Of a stretch of DNA of 64,000 bases, positions 40,539 to 53,500 are shown in pieces. The position numbers were made by a program, and so were the translations under genes. Positions within the stretch are counted from its first letter, which is position 1, and each line of letters begins with the position of its first letter. The stretch spans positions 7,032,138 through 7,096,137 of the forward strand of contig OZ026833.1 in NCBI GenBank assembly GCA_964023205.1, in the 5' to 3' direction. Below the pieces are notes generated by a model. It made no database searches. It was not told the DNA's origin and saw only the letters and a program-made list of their open reading frames with translations. The stretch is from Lutraria lutraria. Its lineage: Eukaryota > Mollusca > Bivalvia > Venerida > Mactridae.

Positions 40539-43500
40539 CCAGCTTGGATTCCGTTCTCAAATTTTATAACCTTGGTGTCCGATACTGTGCTAATACTGTA
40601 GTCAACATTGCTTTGCAATATGAAATAAACATTGTTTTACTTCGATGACTATCCACAAGTTGCAAGGCCTAACATCGATTTTTACTGTAATGGATATCCT
40701 TATTACTAAAGAAATGTTTTAACTGATCCTCTTGTTTGACTTGATCAAGATAAGATTTTGTGTTAAATCAATACGTGAACGTAAATAATAAAAGTCGCAT
40801 TTGCAATGAACAATTCGTTTGCGGTTAAACAGTAATTAGCTACATTAGATCCAGATACTAACTATACGTTTCTTTTACACTTGTAAGGACAACAAATTAA
40901 ATGTTTAATACATTTTTATTCGACTCCCAACAATATGTACAAAGCATAAAACAATGAAATTGAAATTATTTTGATGTATTTGAAAATGATTCAAATAAGA
41001 CAAAAATAAGCATTTGAAAAGCCTCATTCAAAATTATCATGCATAAAAATCTTGATTACCGGAGATAAGATAATTATAATTATCAAGCCCTTCAATGTTT
41101 ATTGAATACATTTTTGTTTGTATCACAACACAATAGTGTCCTTTTAAAATGTCATACCAGTCACGAAGGGAACAGGCATCAATTGTTAAAGTGAGTTTTG
41201 CATTTTAAATCATCGTAGTAGATGTCGATATCAATAAATATTGATTCCACAGAATGCGTATAGCTATAGGTTCATATACAAACAGTCAAATATAAATTAT
41301 TCAAGCCAACTGAAAATCAAATGTAGAGACATAACACGAATGTAACATTTCATAAGAAGATATAATAAAGATATTCACATATCGAGTATTGATAAGTAAC
41401 ATTGCAATCATATACAATCATTGTCTCCTCATATTACATTAAAAGCGAAGCGCTTTTAGTATTGGAATAGCAACAAATACAGAAAAAATCAATGAATAGT
41501 TATGCTTCATGAAAATTATTCAGTTCCTGATCGTTAAGAGCTGATCAGAACAGTCTTTGTCATTAAAGTTTCGAATATATAAGACAAATAATTATTTGTT
41601 CAGATGGAGCTTTGTCACAATTAGTTCATTAAATATTCTTTAACCTTTTTTAATATTCATATCTTCCTTGTTTATGTCTGGGTAGCTCTGTGAATCTTTG
41701 TCATTCACCTTTCACAACATTATTTTAATGCGTATATTTCTATTAGATTATGAACTGTGATAAATAACAATGTTCGCATTTCATGCTTTTATAATTCATT
41801 GTATGCTATAAAAATGTATTACATCGTTATTGATTGACACCTCATCTGGTTTGCGTTAGAAATTCCCCATTTCATTTAAACTGTAATTCCCCTTGACGCA
41901 TTGTGCAGACATATTAATAACAATGCCACACGTATTCATTGCGACACGTCATATAGTAGATTTTTGTGTTTTATTTATTTGTCCTTTACCCGTCTGTCAG
42001 TATTTGTGGTGATTGTGGTCGTTCCTTGGCGCTTTGTTCCCACTGATGTGTTACCGAAGTTTCCAAACAGTTGTTTATTATGAAAACAGATCCATAGTAG
42101 ATATTTGCTCAAAACATGTCTTATACGTTATAAGGAATAGATTGAAGCTTCATTGATATTGTCACAAAACTGTCAACATTACAACAACCTTTCCAAAGAC
42201 CTACTCTTTATTATGTCCCCTTTCGAAGAAATTGGGATATATTGCTTTGCACATGTCGGTTTGTCGGTCGGTCCGTCTGTCCGTTGCTCCTTACACACCA
42301 GAGGGTGGTTGTGGGGCTGGGTTTAGGATTAATACAACTTGATATTGTGAGGTGCAATTATGTACAATCCAGAATTATGGGGATAATTTGGAAATGTGTG
42401 GTGAAAAAAAGGACTTGTGGGAATAAAACATCAAACGAAGATCAAACGATGCACCCCGCAACTTACCTCACATGCGAATTCCGTCGGTCCTACCACAACC
42501 AAACCTCATTCGGCACCGTTTGGCCTTAGGTAATCAGATCTGGTTGGAATGTTGTTCATCACATGTAGAATACTTTTGATGATATTAGATCAGTACGTTA
42601 AAGGTCAAGGTCACAGTGACTTTCAACACAAAACCTTAACAATGAGGCCTAACGTCCTCAGACTTGATTGCATGTAGGTGATTCCTATTGATTCTAAGTC
42701 ATGCAGGCCAAGATCTTACTTGCTGACCTTTAGGGGCTCCCGTGTTTCACAATCACTAGTCTTCTCGTTTTATTTGTATTGCCACATTTTGGCATTTTTA
42801 CTACATTAAACATTTGTCAAACATTTAACAAAAAATCATTTCTTATGTATGTAATCCAAAATCGACGATAATGCCATACAGAGCAAAAAGTGATCCTTAT
42901 CAAATTTTGAGCAGTATAGTTCTAACCATACGATGTCTCGATGAAAGTAAATAATTTCGCGCCCGAAACAGAAAGGCAACGTCACTCTTAACATTTAGAC
43001 AAATAACAAAGCGTGTATTTAATAGTACATGCATGAGTGTTCATATTCGTTTGTAATGAATGGTGCGCGTGGTCTTCCTGTTATATGAAAGGGCGTTCTT
43101 TTCAAATGTTGCAAATATGCAATAAAATAATTACAGCGCAATATGCTATCTATATTTACCCAGACACAATGTTTATAATTATGCATCGTTTAATAAAACT
43201 GAATGCCTAACCAATGATGTAATAGTGTGTATCAGGAAGAGAAAATCTATTTGTTATTTATTAAAAACAATTTGTACAATGTCTTGCTTAGATCATGCCG
43301 TGGGCTTATTCAAGGTCAATATTCAAAACACATTCATAAAATTATAATGAAAAATAAATTGAGATTATAAACTGCAGCCATGATGCATACTACAGTAGGA
43401 CTTCAATTAGCAAACAATTTGAACATTTCTGATATCTCACTATAAGGACTATTTACTCTCTATATCAATTTTATATTTCAATCTTATATTGAGTCCTCGT

Positions 43501-44278
43501 CAGTAATAAAGTTAATTATAATATCTCTAGTCCTAAAGTTGGCCTAAATATCGAGGTTTACTAACAAATTAATACAAATTAAGGTAAAACGTCGTTTTAA
43601 GTTAATACCATCATTTCGTTTGGGTACAGTTTTAGTGAACAATAATCTGGTCTTTAAGTAAGACTATTTATTCGGGAACGGTTAAACATATTTATTTAAA
43701 GGGGCATGCCCAGGAACTGCTGTGTCTTTTTTTTCGTACACCAAAAATGCGGTCGTCATGTGCGGCTGTCGAATATCTAGATGAAGAAACATTGGACATT
43801 TCGAATCTCCATTGTCAAATTTATCGCCAGGTTAACATCAGATCTTTTCGACTGATCAGTGCCTTGCCACCAAGAGGTTCGAATATTTGAAGATCCACTG
43901 TTTTGCTTAGACTTCACATTGCTTTTAAAACACGTATTCAGGCTGTTTCATAATATCATATCAAGGATATGTATATAAGTCCTTGATCATATTACTTCCG
44001 ACGTATGGACTATTTCATACCTCATTTCACCCATCGACTGTGAATAAGTATGACTCTTGATTGTAATCTTATTTATGCATAAGTACATGTGTGAAGATTT
44101 ATTTCGTGTTTTAGAAATTGTTTTATTTGTCTATGAGCTCCAATAACCTATGTATGTACCAATCATGTGTTATTCAACTCCTACCTACCACCTGACTTGT
44201 AAAATAATCTTCCACAAATATGTTCGATTACTTATGCATCGGATTACGAACCCAGCAACACGTGTAAAACCTTCAAAG

Positions 44279-44514
44279 GGGTCTTCGTGATCGAGTGGTT
44301 ATGGTTTCCAACTAGTAATCACTAGCTTCTTACCGCTGTGAGTTCGAATCCTACACAGGACCAACTTTCACATGAAGAAGCTGTCTAGCTAACGTACGGA
44401 AGGTCTGTGGTACTACCCAGGTGTAAGCCTTGTGTCTACCTCCGCCGTTAAAGCTGTAAAGATCGCCAAATGACCCTGGCTGTTGGTGCGATGTTAATTT
44501 CCAGTGAAAAAACA
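44279..44514 (+). repeat. tRNA-derived SINE family 2, array unit 3
   Basis: Copy of 40043-40278 displaced by 4236 bp, with one substitution noticed (40188/44424). Confidence 0.8.
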
Positions 44515-44687
44515 AGTAGTATTGTCAGTATGGATCAAAAGAGGGTCCAAGGTTATAACCTTGCAATCGATCTCCAAGCTCAAATTTTATAGGGTTTTTT
44601 GTTGTTGTTTTTATGTGTATACGTTCATTTGTTTGTTCATTTGTTTGTTTGTTTGTTTGTTTTGTTTTTGTGTTTTTTTTGTTTTGA

Positions 44688-44774
44688 TTTACGCCTCTTT
44701 TCAACAGTCAGAGTCATACGTGGCGGACAGTTTACCTTACCATCGTTTCTGGGAAGAACCAGTACTACAGAACC
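44688..44774 (-). repeat. Truncated SINE family 1 fragment, array unit 3
   Basis: Copy of 40452-40538 displaced by 4236 bp, with one substitution noticed (40523/44759). It has the same truncation point, so the truncation came before the recent duplication. Confidence 0.75.
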
Positions 44775-45812
44775 CCAGCTTGGATTCCGTTCTCAAATTT
44801 TATAACCTTGGTGTCCGATACTGTGCTAATACTGTAGTCAACATTGCTTTGCAATATGAAATAAACATTGTTTTACTTCGATGACTATCCACAAGTTGCA
44901 AGGCCTAACATCGATTTTTACTGTAATGGATATCCTTATTACTAAAGAAATGTTTTAACTGATCCTCTTGTTTGACTTGATCAAGATAAGATTTTGTGTT
45001 AAATCAATACGTGAACGTAAATAATAAAAGTCGCATTTGCAATGAACAATTCGTTTGCGGTTAAACAGTAATTAGCTACATTAGATCCAGATACTAACTA
45101 TACGTTTCTTTTACACTTGTAAGGACAACAAATTAAATGTTTAATACATTTTTATTCGACTCCCAACAATATGTACAAAGCATAAAACAATGAAATTGAA
45201 ATTATCTTGATGTATTTGAAAATTATTCAAATAAGACATAAATAAGCATTTGAAAAGCCTCATTCAAAATTATCATGCATAAAAATCTTGATTACTGGAG
45301 ATAAGATAATTATAATTACCAAGCCCTTCAAATGGGTATTGAATACAGTTTTGTTTGTATCAGAACACAATAGTGTCCTTTTAAAATGTCATACCAGTCA
45401 CGAAGGGAACAGGCATCAATTATTGTGAGTTTTGCATTTTAAATCAACGTAGTAGATGTCGATATCGTAAATATTGATTCCACAGAATGCGTATAGCTAT
45501 ACGTTTATATACAAACAGTCAAATATAAATCATTCAAATCGACTGAAAATCAAATGTAGAGACATAACACGAATGTAACATTTCATAAGAAGATATAATA
45601 AAGATATTCACATATCGAGTATTATAAGTAACATTGCAATTATATACAATCATTGTCTCCTCATATTACATTAAAAGCGAAGCGCTTTTAGGATTGGAAT
45701 AGCAACAAATACAGAAAAAATCAATGAATAGTTATGCTTCATGAAAATTATTCAGTTCCTGGTCGTTTTTCGATACGCAATCTGGCATTGGATCATCAAC
45801 ATGTATATCCAC

Positions 45813-48810
45813 TTAAGATCCACCTGTCAGTGTTGGTGGTCCAATCAAAGACAGTGTAACTGGGAGTAGGAGAAGAGCATGGAGAATTCCAAAAGTGATT
45901 ACCAAACTCATGACTTGAAAAAACGAATAAAAGATGAATGATTTGGCAAACACCAGCATTACAACTCCCAAAATTGATGATACAGCACCGTGAAATATCG
46001 GTGCACCAGATCTTTCGATGCCTGCTTTCATACGTTCATTTCGCGTTTCACCCCTCGAAACCATGTAACCATGACAAATATGGGCAGCAAAGTCAACAGA
46101 GAATCCAATGCTCATAATGACATGAATCATTGTTATAGAGCTTAAAGTCAATCCTAAAAATGGAAGGAAGCCAAAAATACCAACAGTTATCATGGCAACC
46201 GTCGTCGTTATGTACAAAAGTAGTAATGGATGTGGCATGAATATGCACGTAACTACAAACACCATTACCACTGCTATACCAAGTGTTTGAAGTGTTTGCG
46301 ATAGTATAACAACATACTGTTCGTAAAACAGAAATGCTGGAGAAAAGGCAAATGATGGAAGGGGACTATCAGAAACAAGATCTCGCATTCGCAACATAAA
46401 TTCTCCCTGCTTCTGAGAATCTTTAATGCTTTCTGACATAACATAGAATCGCGATGCTAAAATGCTACTGTTACGGTTGTCAATCACAACATCATTTCTG
46501 AATCGAGCATTTTGAACCTGGTTGAGAAATGTTTGCAGTCCAGAAATGAATGCCGTCTCGGAAGTAGCGACATAGTGAGAACTTGCTTGATAATCTCTCA
46601 GCCAGCTTATTGTAAAAGAATCTTGTACCGTACTTTCAGCTCGTAAGGTTCCAAGAAGTGAGGCAATAACATTCTGAACATTAGTATTTGAATATGTCAA
46701 AGGTTCCTTAATAACAATAGAAACGGCAATTCCACCTGGGAAATATGTGTCAAGATTTTCTCTGTACGTATAGTAGTAAGAGTCTTGGGCTACAAGATCT
46801 TTCAAGTTCAGACCCTGCTCTAAACGTGTGCAACCCCAGATGGATATCCCAATGTATACAGCAAAGATAACAAGAATAATACATTTTGCGGGGTTTGGCA
46901 TTGTGACTTTTGGAATTAACCATTTAGGAAGTTTGTCTAGCAGACTCTCTGATTCACGTGTTTCCCTCGGTTTGCGGCCAGTGCAACACAGTAAGTAACA
47001 CTGTTTGTGATTCTTCTTATCCACCACGTCCTCTGGATCCTTAACCTTCAAACATGTAGCGTAGTGTCTATTATCTTCTGTTCTTTTCTCATTGATTGCA
47101 ATACATGCAATGAATATGGTGGCTTGGTTGATATAGCAAAATATGACGGCAATCGCTATAAATAAGAAATACATTTGTTGTAAAAAAAATATCTTATGTT
47201 TACGACTGTTGTTTGTTGTTGATTGCGCAATTAGGTAGCATAAGAAACACACAATACCATCATTAGATAGACCGAAAGTTATACAATATCAATTGAACAA
47301 TATGCTATTGATTTAGATTTCAAATATGTGAAAGACATACCGCAGTAGATGCAGAAGTTCCTAACGCTCAGAAAAACTGATGAAGCACCAGCAGCGAATG
47401 CTAGCAGATCTGTAAGAGAAGTGATTGTGATGGAAACACCACTTGTTCTCATGGTTTCGCCAATGCGTGTCTCAACATCATCTCCATACTTGGCGTTAGT
47501 TATTCCCGACATCAACATAAACATGTCATCAACACCAATTCCTGCAAAGGTTAACATGACAACGTGTTTTATCCTAAAACAAAGTGCCTCTTAATAGATA
47601 TATAAAGATTATTCTTTTACACTTGCAAGTTTTGTCATTCAAGGCATATGAAAGTAGGACTTTCCGCTCTACAAGTGTTAATCGAAAAAGAAAGTTATCA
47701 AGTCAATATATGAAAATGATATACATGTACACAGTACTGCGAATTTCTATGATCTTTTCATTTCAAAATTAGGCGCAACATACCTATAATAAGGAACGGT
47801 ACCACACCCACGATGCTGACAAACTCAACTCCACAGGCACTTCCGAGTCCAAAAGCTGCTACAATTGAAAGACCAGCAGCAATAACGCCTGCGAAGCCTA
47901 AGTTGGATTTCTGGCCAACAACATCACACCTTGCGGTCATTGTGGCAATACATGCGTACGTGATCATGATCGCAAATGTTACTGAGAAGAAAGCAATGTC
48001 TCCAGATATATTTTCATTCAATTCTTCGCTTAAAGAGTCTGTATGAGAGTATACAACTTTAAAATCGTCTGAGGAATAGTCTTCTATTCTAGCCAAAAAA
48101 GACTTTTGCCAGTTTTTGGCGGTTTCTGTGTAGTAATTCGAATCTGTACGAAGATTTACTCGAAAGATTAGCATCCTTGCAGATAACAAGGTGTTCGAAG
48201 ATGATACTACAGCGCCACCTATAAGTTGTTCGTAATAGATTTGACCTTTTGTTGGGTGTATGTAGGAAGGGAATGATATCGCAGTACTAGTGTTCACATC
48301 AGTGATAAAATTCGAATCAACAAATATATCTCCATCGATCGAACATGCCCCATAGGCCCTGGCGCATATGTCGTTAAGCTCAACAGAATTGCCATCTTCA
48401 TCGGTGGTCCCAATTGTCTGCATATAATCATACAGGTCTATCAGTTTGTTGAGAAATGCTTCATCAAGGATATTTCCACCCTTCGGAATGACCAAAACTT
48501 CTCCATATCTCCCAAGATCGGGCATTTGGTATCCGACAAAGTTAGTACCACTCATATCAGTAAATAGTTCTCTGACCGCATCAGCGTCTTTGCTTGCTTG
48601 AGACCCAACTGGTGTGTAAGCTCTCTCCACATCAATTACAACATCAAGTCTCAGCAACCCGATACCTAGTAGCACATTGATAAGGGTAGCAATTATCACT
48701 ACCTTCCATGGATGTCTAGCAACGAATCTACCATATGTTGCAAAGACATTTCCTACCTTCGTTTCAACCACGACATAAAATGAGTTGCAACAGCTTGGGT
48801 TCTTCGTCAT
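45813..48810 (-). CDS. Patched domain-containing (sterol-sensing, RND-like) membrane protein
   Basis: Three exons, 48810-47784, 47541-47341 and 47155-45813, joined by GT-AG introns with phase kept, give 856 residues and a TAA stop. An early hydrophobic segment (about residues 35-57) is followed by a large extracellular-type loop. A sterol-sensing-domain-like membrane block then ends in PFLIIGIGVDDMF, with Asp347-Asp348 formed across the exon 1/2 junction. A second loop and C-terminal membrane block carry GFSVDFAAH near residue 760. This two-fold layout and the paired GxxxD motifs are typical of Patched/PTCHD/Ptr proteins, relatives of bacterial RND transporters that move sterols or lipids using a cation gradient. 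Length is normal for PTCHD3-like proteins (800-950). A CAG acceptor at about 48820 lies nine bases upstream of the ATG, suggesting an untranslated first exon. The substrate is unknown. It lies between the two PKS genes and the recent array ends 53 bp past its stop. Confidence 0.9.
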
Positions 48811-48818
48811 ACTTCAGT

Positions 48819-48823
48819 TCTGT
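48819..48823 (-). promoter_or_regulatory. Candidate 3' splice site of a 5'-UTR intron in the Patched-like gene
   Basis: The minus strand reads tttgttacag immediately before aactgaagt and the start ATG. A pyrimidine-rich tract plus AG this close to the ATG suggests the first exon is non-coding and lies further right, in 48.9-50.4 kb. Confidence 0.4.
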
Positions 48824-50472
48824 AACAAAATGAAATAAACATTCTACATTGACCGTTATGTACAAATTTTCGGTCGACCGTATTCAATTGAGATAATTGT
48901 TGACCGATGTAAACCCCCCAAAATAGCACGGCATTCAATACCACTCCGGGGGGCTAGCAGACGAACACATGCGGATAAATGTTCATATCATTGGATCAAA
49001 GATAACTTATTAAGGAGACTGCATGACGTGTCATTTCCACCTGTTTGTTGTGTTTATGAAATGATACATACTTTTAATACCAGTTTAAATGATTATTGAG
49101 AAATTATGATATTTGTCAATTAAGTGATTACTGAGAAATTATATTTGTCAACACACAACGCTTTACAATTAGTTAAATAACATATAAGCATATGTGATGT
49201 AGATTTGTAAAATGCAATAACGCGACGCGACGAGTCTTGTCCTTTTTGTATGCAGAAACACCTCATTCTTATTTTTTTACTTGTTTTCAGTGGCGTGTGT
49301 TAAAATGATAGGTTAGTTGCATCAATTAGTTCTAACTGTCGATTAGGAAGTGTAAACTCTGTTTATATTCATTTCGAACTTTCGCATCTAATCATTATAT
49401 ATAATAGTGCATTTCGGCCTTCCGAACAAGCGCATCAAAACTATACGGAAAAATAAATGATTAGTCGCCAGCGAAGACAGAAAAATACTATTTTTTGGCA
49501 TCTCGTACTTTTGTTTTATCCTTTCACGCATGCAAGCGCAAAATGTTTATTTACAGGTAATAATCTAAGGTGTTACTGTTGTAGAAATGCAACAAAAAAA
49601 CGGAATACAAGCAAACGGGGCTGAAATCATTTACAGCATACAAGTGTAACCAACACACGGCAAATGTCTCGAAAGGCAACATACCATTTCGATTATGACA
49701 CATGAGTATGCCAGGTGACGATATACATTGAAACTGATCATTTGAAACAGTACACGTGGTAGACAACCTAACTGTACCTAACTCCAAATTTACATCAATA
49801 AATTATAATAAAGTGTTATAAGAGATATCAATTTCGTTGGTAGTTTTCAATATAAAATTTGAGAAAAGCAATTAAATATAATATATTTCTAATGCATGTC
49901 TAACGCGTTTCAAGTATTCCAGTATGTAGCAAATCCCAGTAACATTTTTCATCTATTAGTATGTCACTTCATTGCATACGGACGATACATGTATTTATAA
50001 ACTATGAATAAGCAAACAGTCGATGCATTCTTTTCGTCATTCTCATTTTACTAGTACGGTAAACATGTTATTTTTCTTTATACTGACAACTAGAATTAAA
50101 AATAAAACGGTTAATTTGTTTTATACGATACAGTTTTAACAATGTTAAAATATCGATTAAAACATACACTTACTTGAAGGCAGAGTTAAATAAAACCATT
50201 GTATGTAGACTTACTAGAACCGAATAGATAATACAAATGAACTAATCGATCTGTGTCTTAGTAATGAGCGATAGGAATAATCATAGAAATGCACTTTGGT
50301 GCCAGAATTATTATAAAGGAAGACTTCCTAGTACATGTCGGATGGCCAATGAGACACTTACAACTCATGGTTATATAAATCACCTGGTTGGTTGAACCAA
50401 TAAAATTTGTTTTTGAAACACCAGGTAAAGTCCCCCCATCCTGACGTTTAAACAACAGTCACGTGATGCATA
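48824..50472. other. Intergenic region between the divergent Patched-like gene and PKS copy B
   Basis: No further coding exon is recognised. The two genes are transcribed away from each other, so this ~1.6-kb stretch probably holds both promoters. The short open frames here resemble no known family. Confidence 0.45.
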
Positions 50473-50474
50473 AC

Positions 50475-50482
50475 TATAAATA
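50475..50482 (+). promoter_or_regulatory. Candidate TATA box of PKS copy B
   Basis: TATAAATA lies about 100 bases upstream of the start ATG at 50580. That would place transcription start near 50505-50510 and give a leader of about 70 nt. The leader just before the ATG (gacattacaaaatagact) is shared with copy A. No equally clear TATA was noticed for copy A. Confidence 0.45.
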
Positions 50483-50579
50483 TCATTGTTCTGTGCTTGG
50501 TCACCTTAATTGCAGGGCCGTGCTTGTTTAATAACATGTTTAGCGATGCTGTGCGTGGACATTACAAAATAGACTAATA

Positions 50580-53500
50580 ATGCCAAAAGGTGATGATATT
50601 GTTATAGTTGGCGTCGGATGTAAGTTTCCAGGTGCCAATAATCTAAAAGAGTTGTGGCGAGTACTCAGCAAAGGGGAAAACCATGTCAGAGAAATTCCAA
50701 AAGACAGATGGAATGTTGATGCCTTCTATGATCCTGATCCAGACGCACCTGGAAAAACATATGTTCGCAAAGCTGGAATGCTAGACAGGTAGGAAGAGTT
50801 TCATTTCGATATTTAAATAAGAATGATGTTAACGTCGCATTCATGTAGACAAAATACTTTTCATTCATTTCTGTTAAATTTTCGAGTTCAAACTTGTGTA
50901 TGGCATACTTGTCCATGCAATTTAAAGATTCTACCAGTTATTGAGAAATACGATGGCAAGGTATCATGGCGGTGACAGTTATGCAGTTGTTGTAAACGAA
51001 TCAGCATCTGTTTGACTGCTGCATCTCCTATTTAAATTACTTAAGACTAATAAATACAGTAAGAATAGCATAAACATATTTAGCTTAAAAAGTGTGTTGA
51101 TAAGGGTAATGTATATCGTGATAATCGGGTTACATAAACAGGAAGTATTAGTTTTTTAATGGAGAAAAATAGTGAATTGTATCAAGCGATGGAATCAGAC
51201 ACTATCAATTTGCGATGTAAATATTGCCTTGGCTATAACTATTATTTGATTTTTGTAGTATCGAAGAATGGGACCACCAATGTTATGGAATCAATTCCAC
51301 AGAGGCGGGATTAGTGGACCCCCAACAACGACTTGTTCTTGACTGTGTTCATATGGCTTTAGAAGACGGTGGTATTACTCAGAAAACTATTGAGAATACA
51401 AATACTGCCGTGTTCATAGGTAAATACAAAGTAATGTTGGGTAATAACAGAGCACGGAGTTTCGATGAGCATAACGTGAATTTCACTAAACCGCGTTTTT
51501 AATAAATTCATTCTTAAATAACCTTGACAATTCTGTTTTGGAACTTCCACATAATTTTATTTACGCCCACTGATTAGGAAAACATTCAGTACAAAAATTT
51601 GAAAACACTTAATTTTTAAGTTCAATAATTAGTATTTCTCCAGTGAAGTAAGTCTCAATTTCCTTTAGTCCAAAATATTTTGCGTACACGAAGACATGTG
51701 CGCATGTGAAATAATATTTCGTTCGCATGATCGTTTGAATTACGAACATAAAGATTCTTGTTAAATGAACTGTGTGTTGGAATATGCAATTCAGCGCGTC
51801 TTACATGAATACTAACAACACACGTGTTTTACTTGTAGGATCAATGTCTGACGACTATAAAAGTCACGTATTGGACAACACGCTTGGTAGTGCCTACTCA
51901 GTAACAGGTACACATAACAGCATAATAAGCGCTCGAGTAGCTTACGTGTATAATCTACATGGCCCCGCTCTAACTATTGATACAGCATGTTCCTCGTCAT
52001 TGGTAGCCATTGATTTAGCGTCACAAGCGATTGCGGCAGGTATGGTAATAATAACAAGACCATTTCTATTTTACATTCGCATTTATATTGAGATTAAAAT
52101 CTCGAGACATAATTGTGAAGTGATAGCTTATTGTTCATCCCATATTCATGACCAGGGTTATTCATTCTTCATTACCTTATAATAGTTACAAAAATAAAAA
52201 GGAATTTCTAGCATTATATGTATGGTGTTTAAACCAGAAATGGCTTACCTGGCTGTTTTCTTTGTAAGTCCATTGTACGTATATGACGTTGTGCAACTCT
52301 GGTTGTTTTTGCTGTATGCTCTGTTAAATAAAATGTAGTTGTTGTTGTTTTCAGGTAAATGTTCAACTGCTATTTGTGGTGGAGTAAACGTTCTTCTTGA
52401 TCCTCAAGTGTTCGTCGCTTTGGCCAAAGCAAGAATGTTGTCACCAACTGGACAATGTCAAACATTTACAGCCAATGCTGATGGTTATGCTAGAGGAGAA
52501 GGTTGTGGAATAGTGATTTTAAAATCATTTAAAGATGTAAGACAGTTTGAATAATAAATTCGTAATTCGTAACTGCTACATTATACTGTGTCTGTGCGAT
52601 GTATATCAAACTTAAACATAAATACATATGTACATTTAACGTATTCGTATATACCGTGTATGTTCATTTTCAATGACAATGGCTCGGGAAAACTCTTAAG
52701 AAATTTAATACAAAATAGAAATAGATAATATTTGATAGATATGGTCGATAATCATTAACACATATCACGTCATCCACCGTTGAAGTTAAGAAGTAGCAAT
52801 TTCTGAATAAGGGGAGGTAACTGCAAGATGAAAAAAAAACATTGTTATATTTTAGTTACATTTTCTTTTTTGAGATATTATTGTGATATTTGCTAAGCCG
52901 TTTAAAGTTACAAATGTAACATCCTCAAGCATTTATTACACGATGTCAATACAGAAGATGTTCTTTCAACCCTTCCACAGGCACTAAGGGATGGAAACAA
53001 GATTTGGGGAACCATAAAAACGGGTACAAATCAAGACGGGAAAATGGCTAAACCAATAACAGCTCCGGCGGAGGAACAGCAAAAAAGATTAATTGAGCAA
53101 TTGTACCGAAATGTTGGCGTTGACAAAGGATGCATTTCACTCATAGAGGCTCATGGTAAGTTCAATGACGTACGCTACATATTGTTGACACATATGCAAA
53201 TGTGTAGTTTTTACGAGTCTCATTTATGGTCATAAGCGCCAAGTAAAATATATTAATACGTATATGCGAAACAACGATATAACTACTACTACTACTAATA
53301 ATAATAATGATATATGAATTATGAAGTAAAATGAAGTATGGACAATTAGGATAAATTATCTTTTTTATCTAAGGTACAGGAACACCTATAGGTGACCCGA
53401 CGGAAGTAAAAGCATTAAGAGCTCATTTTGGTAGAAATGCAAAAGCCCCATCTGATGTGTTCGTTGGCTCAGTGAAGACAAACATAGGACATCAAGAAGC

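Larger units (their letters stand above)
32534..45760. repeat. Tandem array of three ~4.2-kb non-coding units
   Basis: Units begin at about 32534, 37303 and 41539, each with a gctgatcag-acagtctttgtcat motif. Units 2 and 3 have a period of exactly 4236 bp; by eye I noticed only four substitutions in the body (39078/43314, 39773/44009, 40188/44424, 40523/44759). The body of unit 1 (32534 to about 36390) is much more diverged and carries extra insertions, while its tail (about 36530-37302) is nearly identical to the unit 2 tail (to 41538). The tail of unit 3 diverges from the other two after about 45205. No gene is found in any unit: open frames repeated between units 2 and 3 persist only because the copies are recent. 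Confidence 0.9.

Noticed and set aside
37665..44884. Open frames of 60, 95 and 126 codons conserved between two positions 4236 bp apart
   Set aside because: They sit in near-identical tandem units, so conservation reflects recent duplication. The 126-codon frame runs through a (TTTG)n tract and a SINE fragment.
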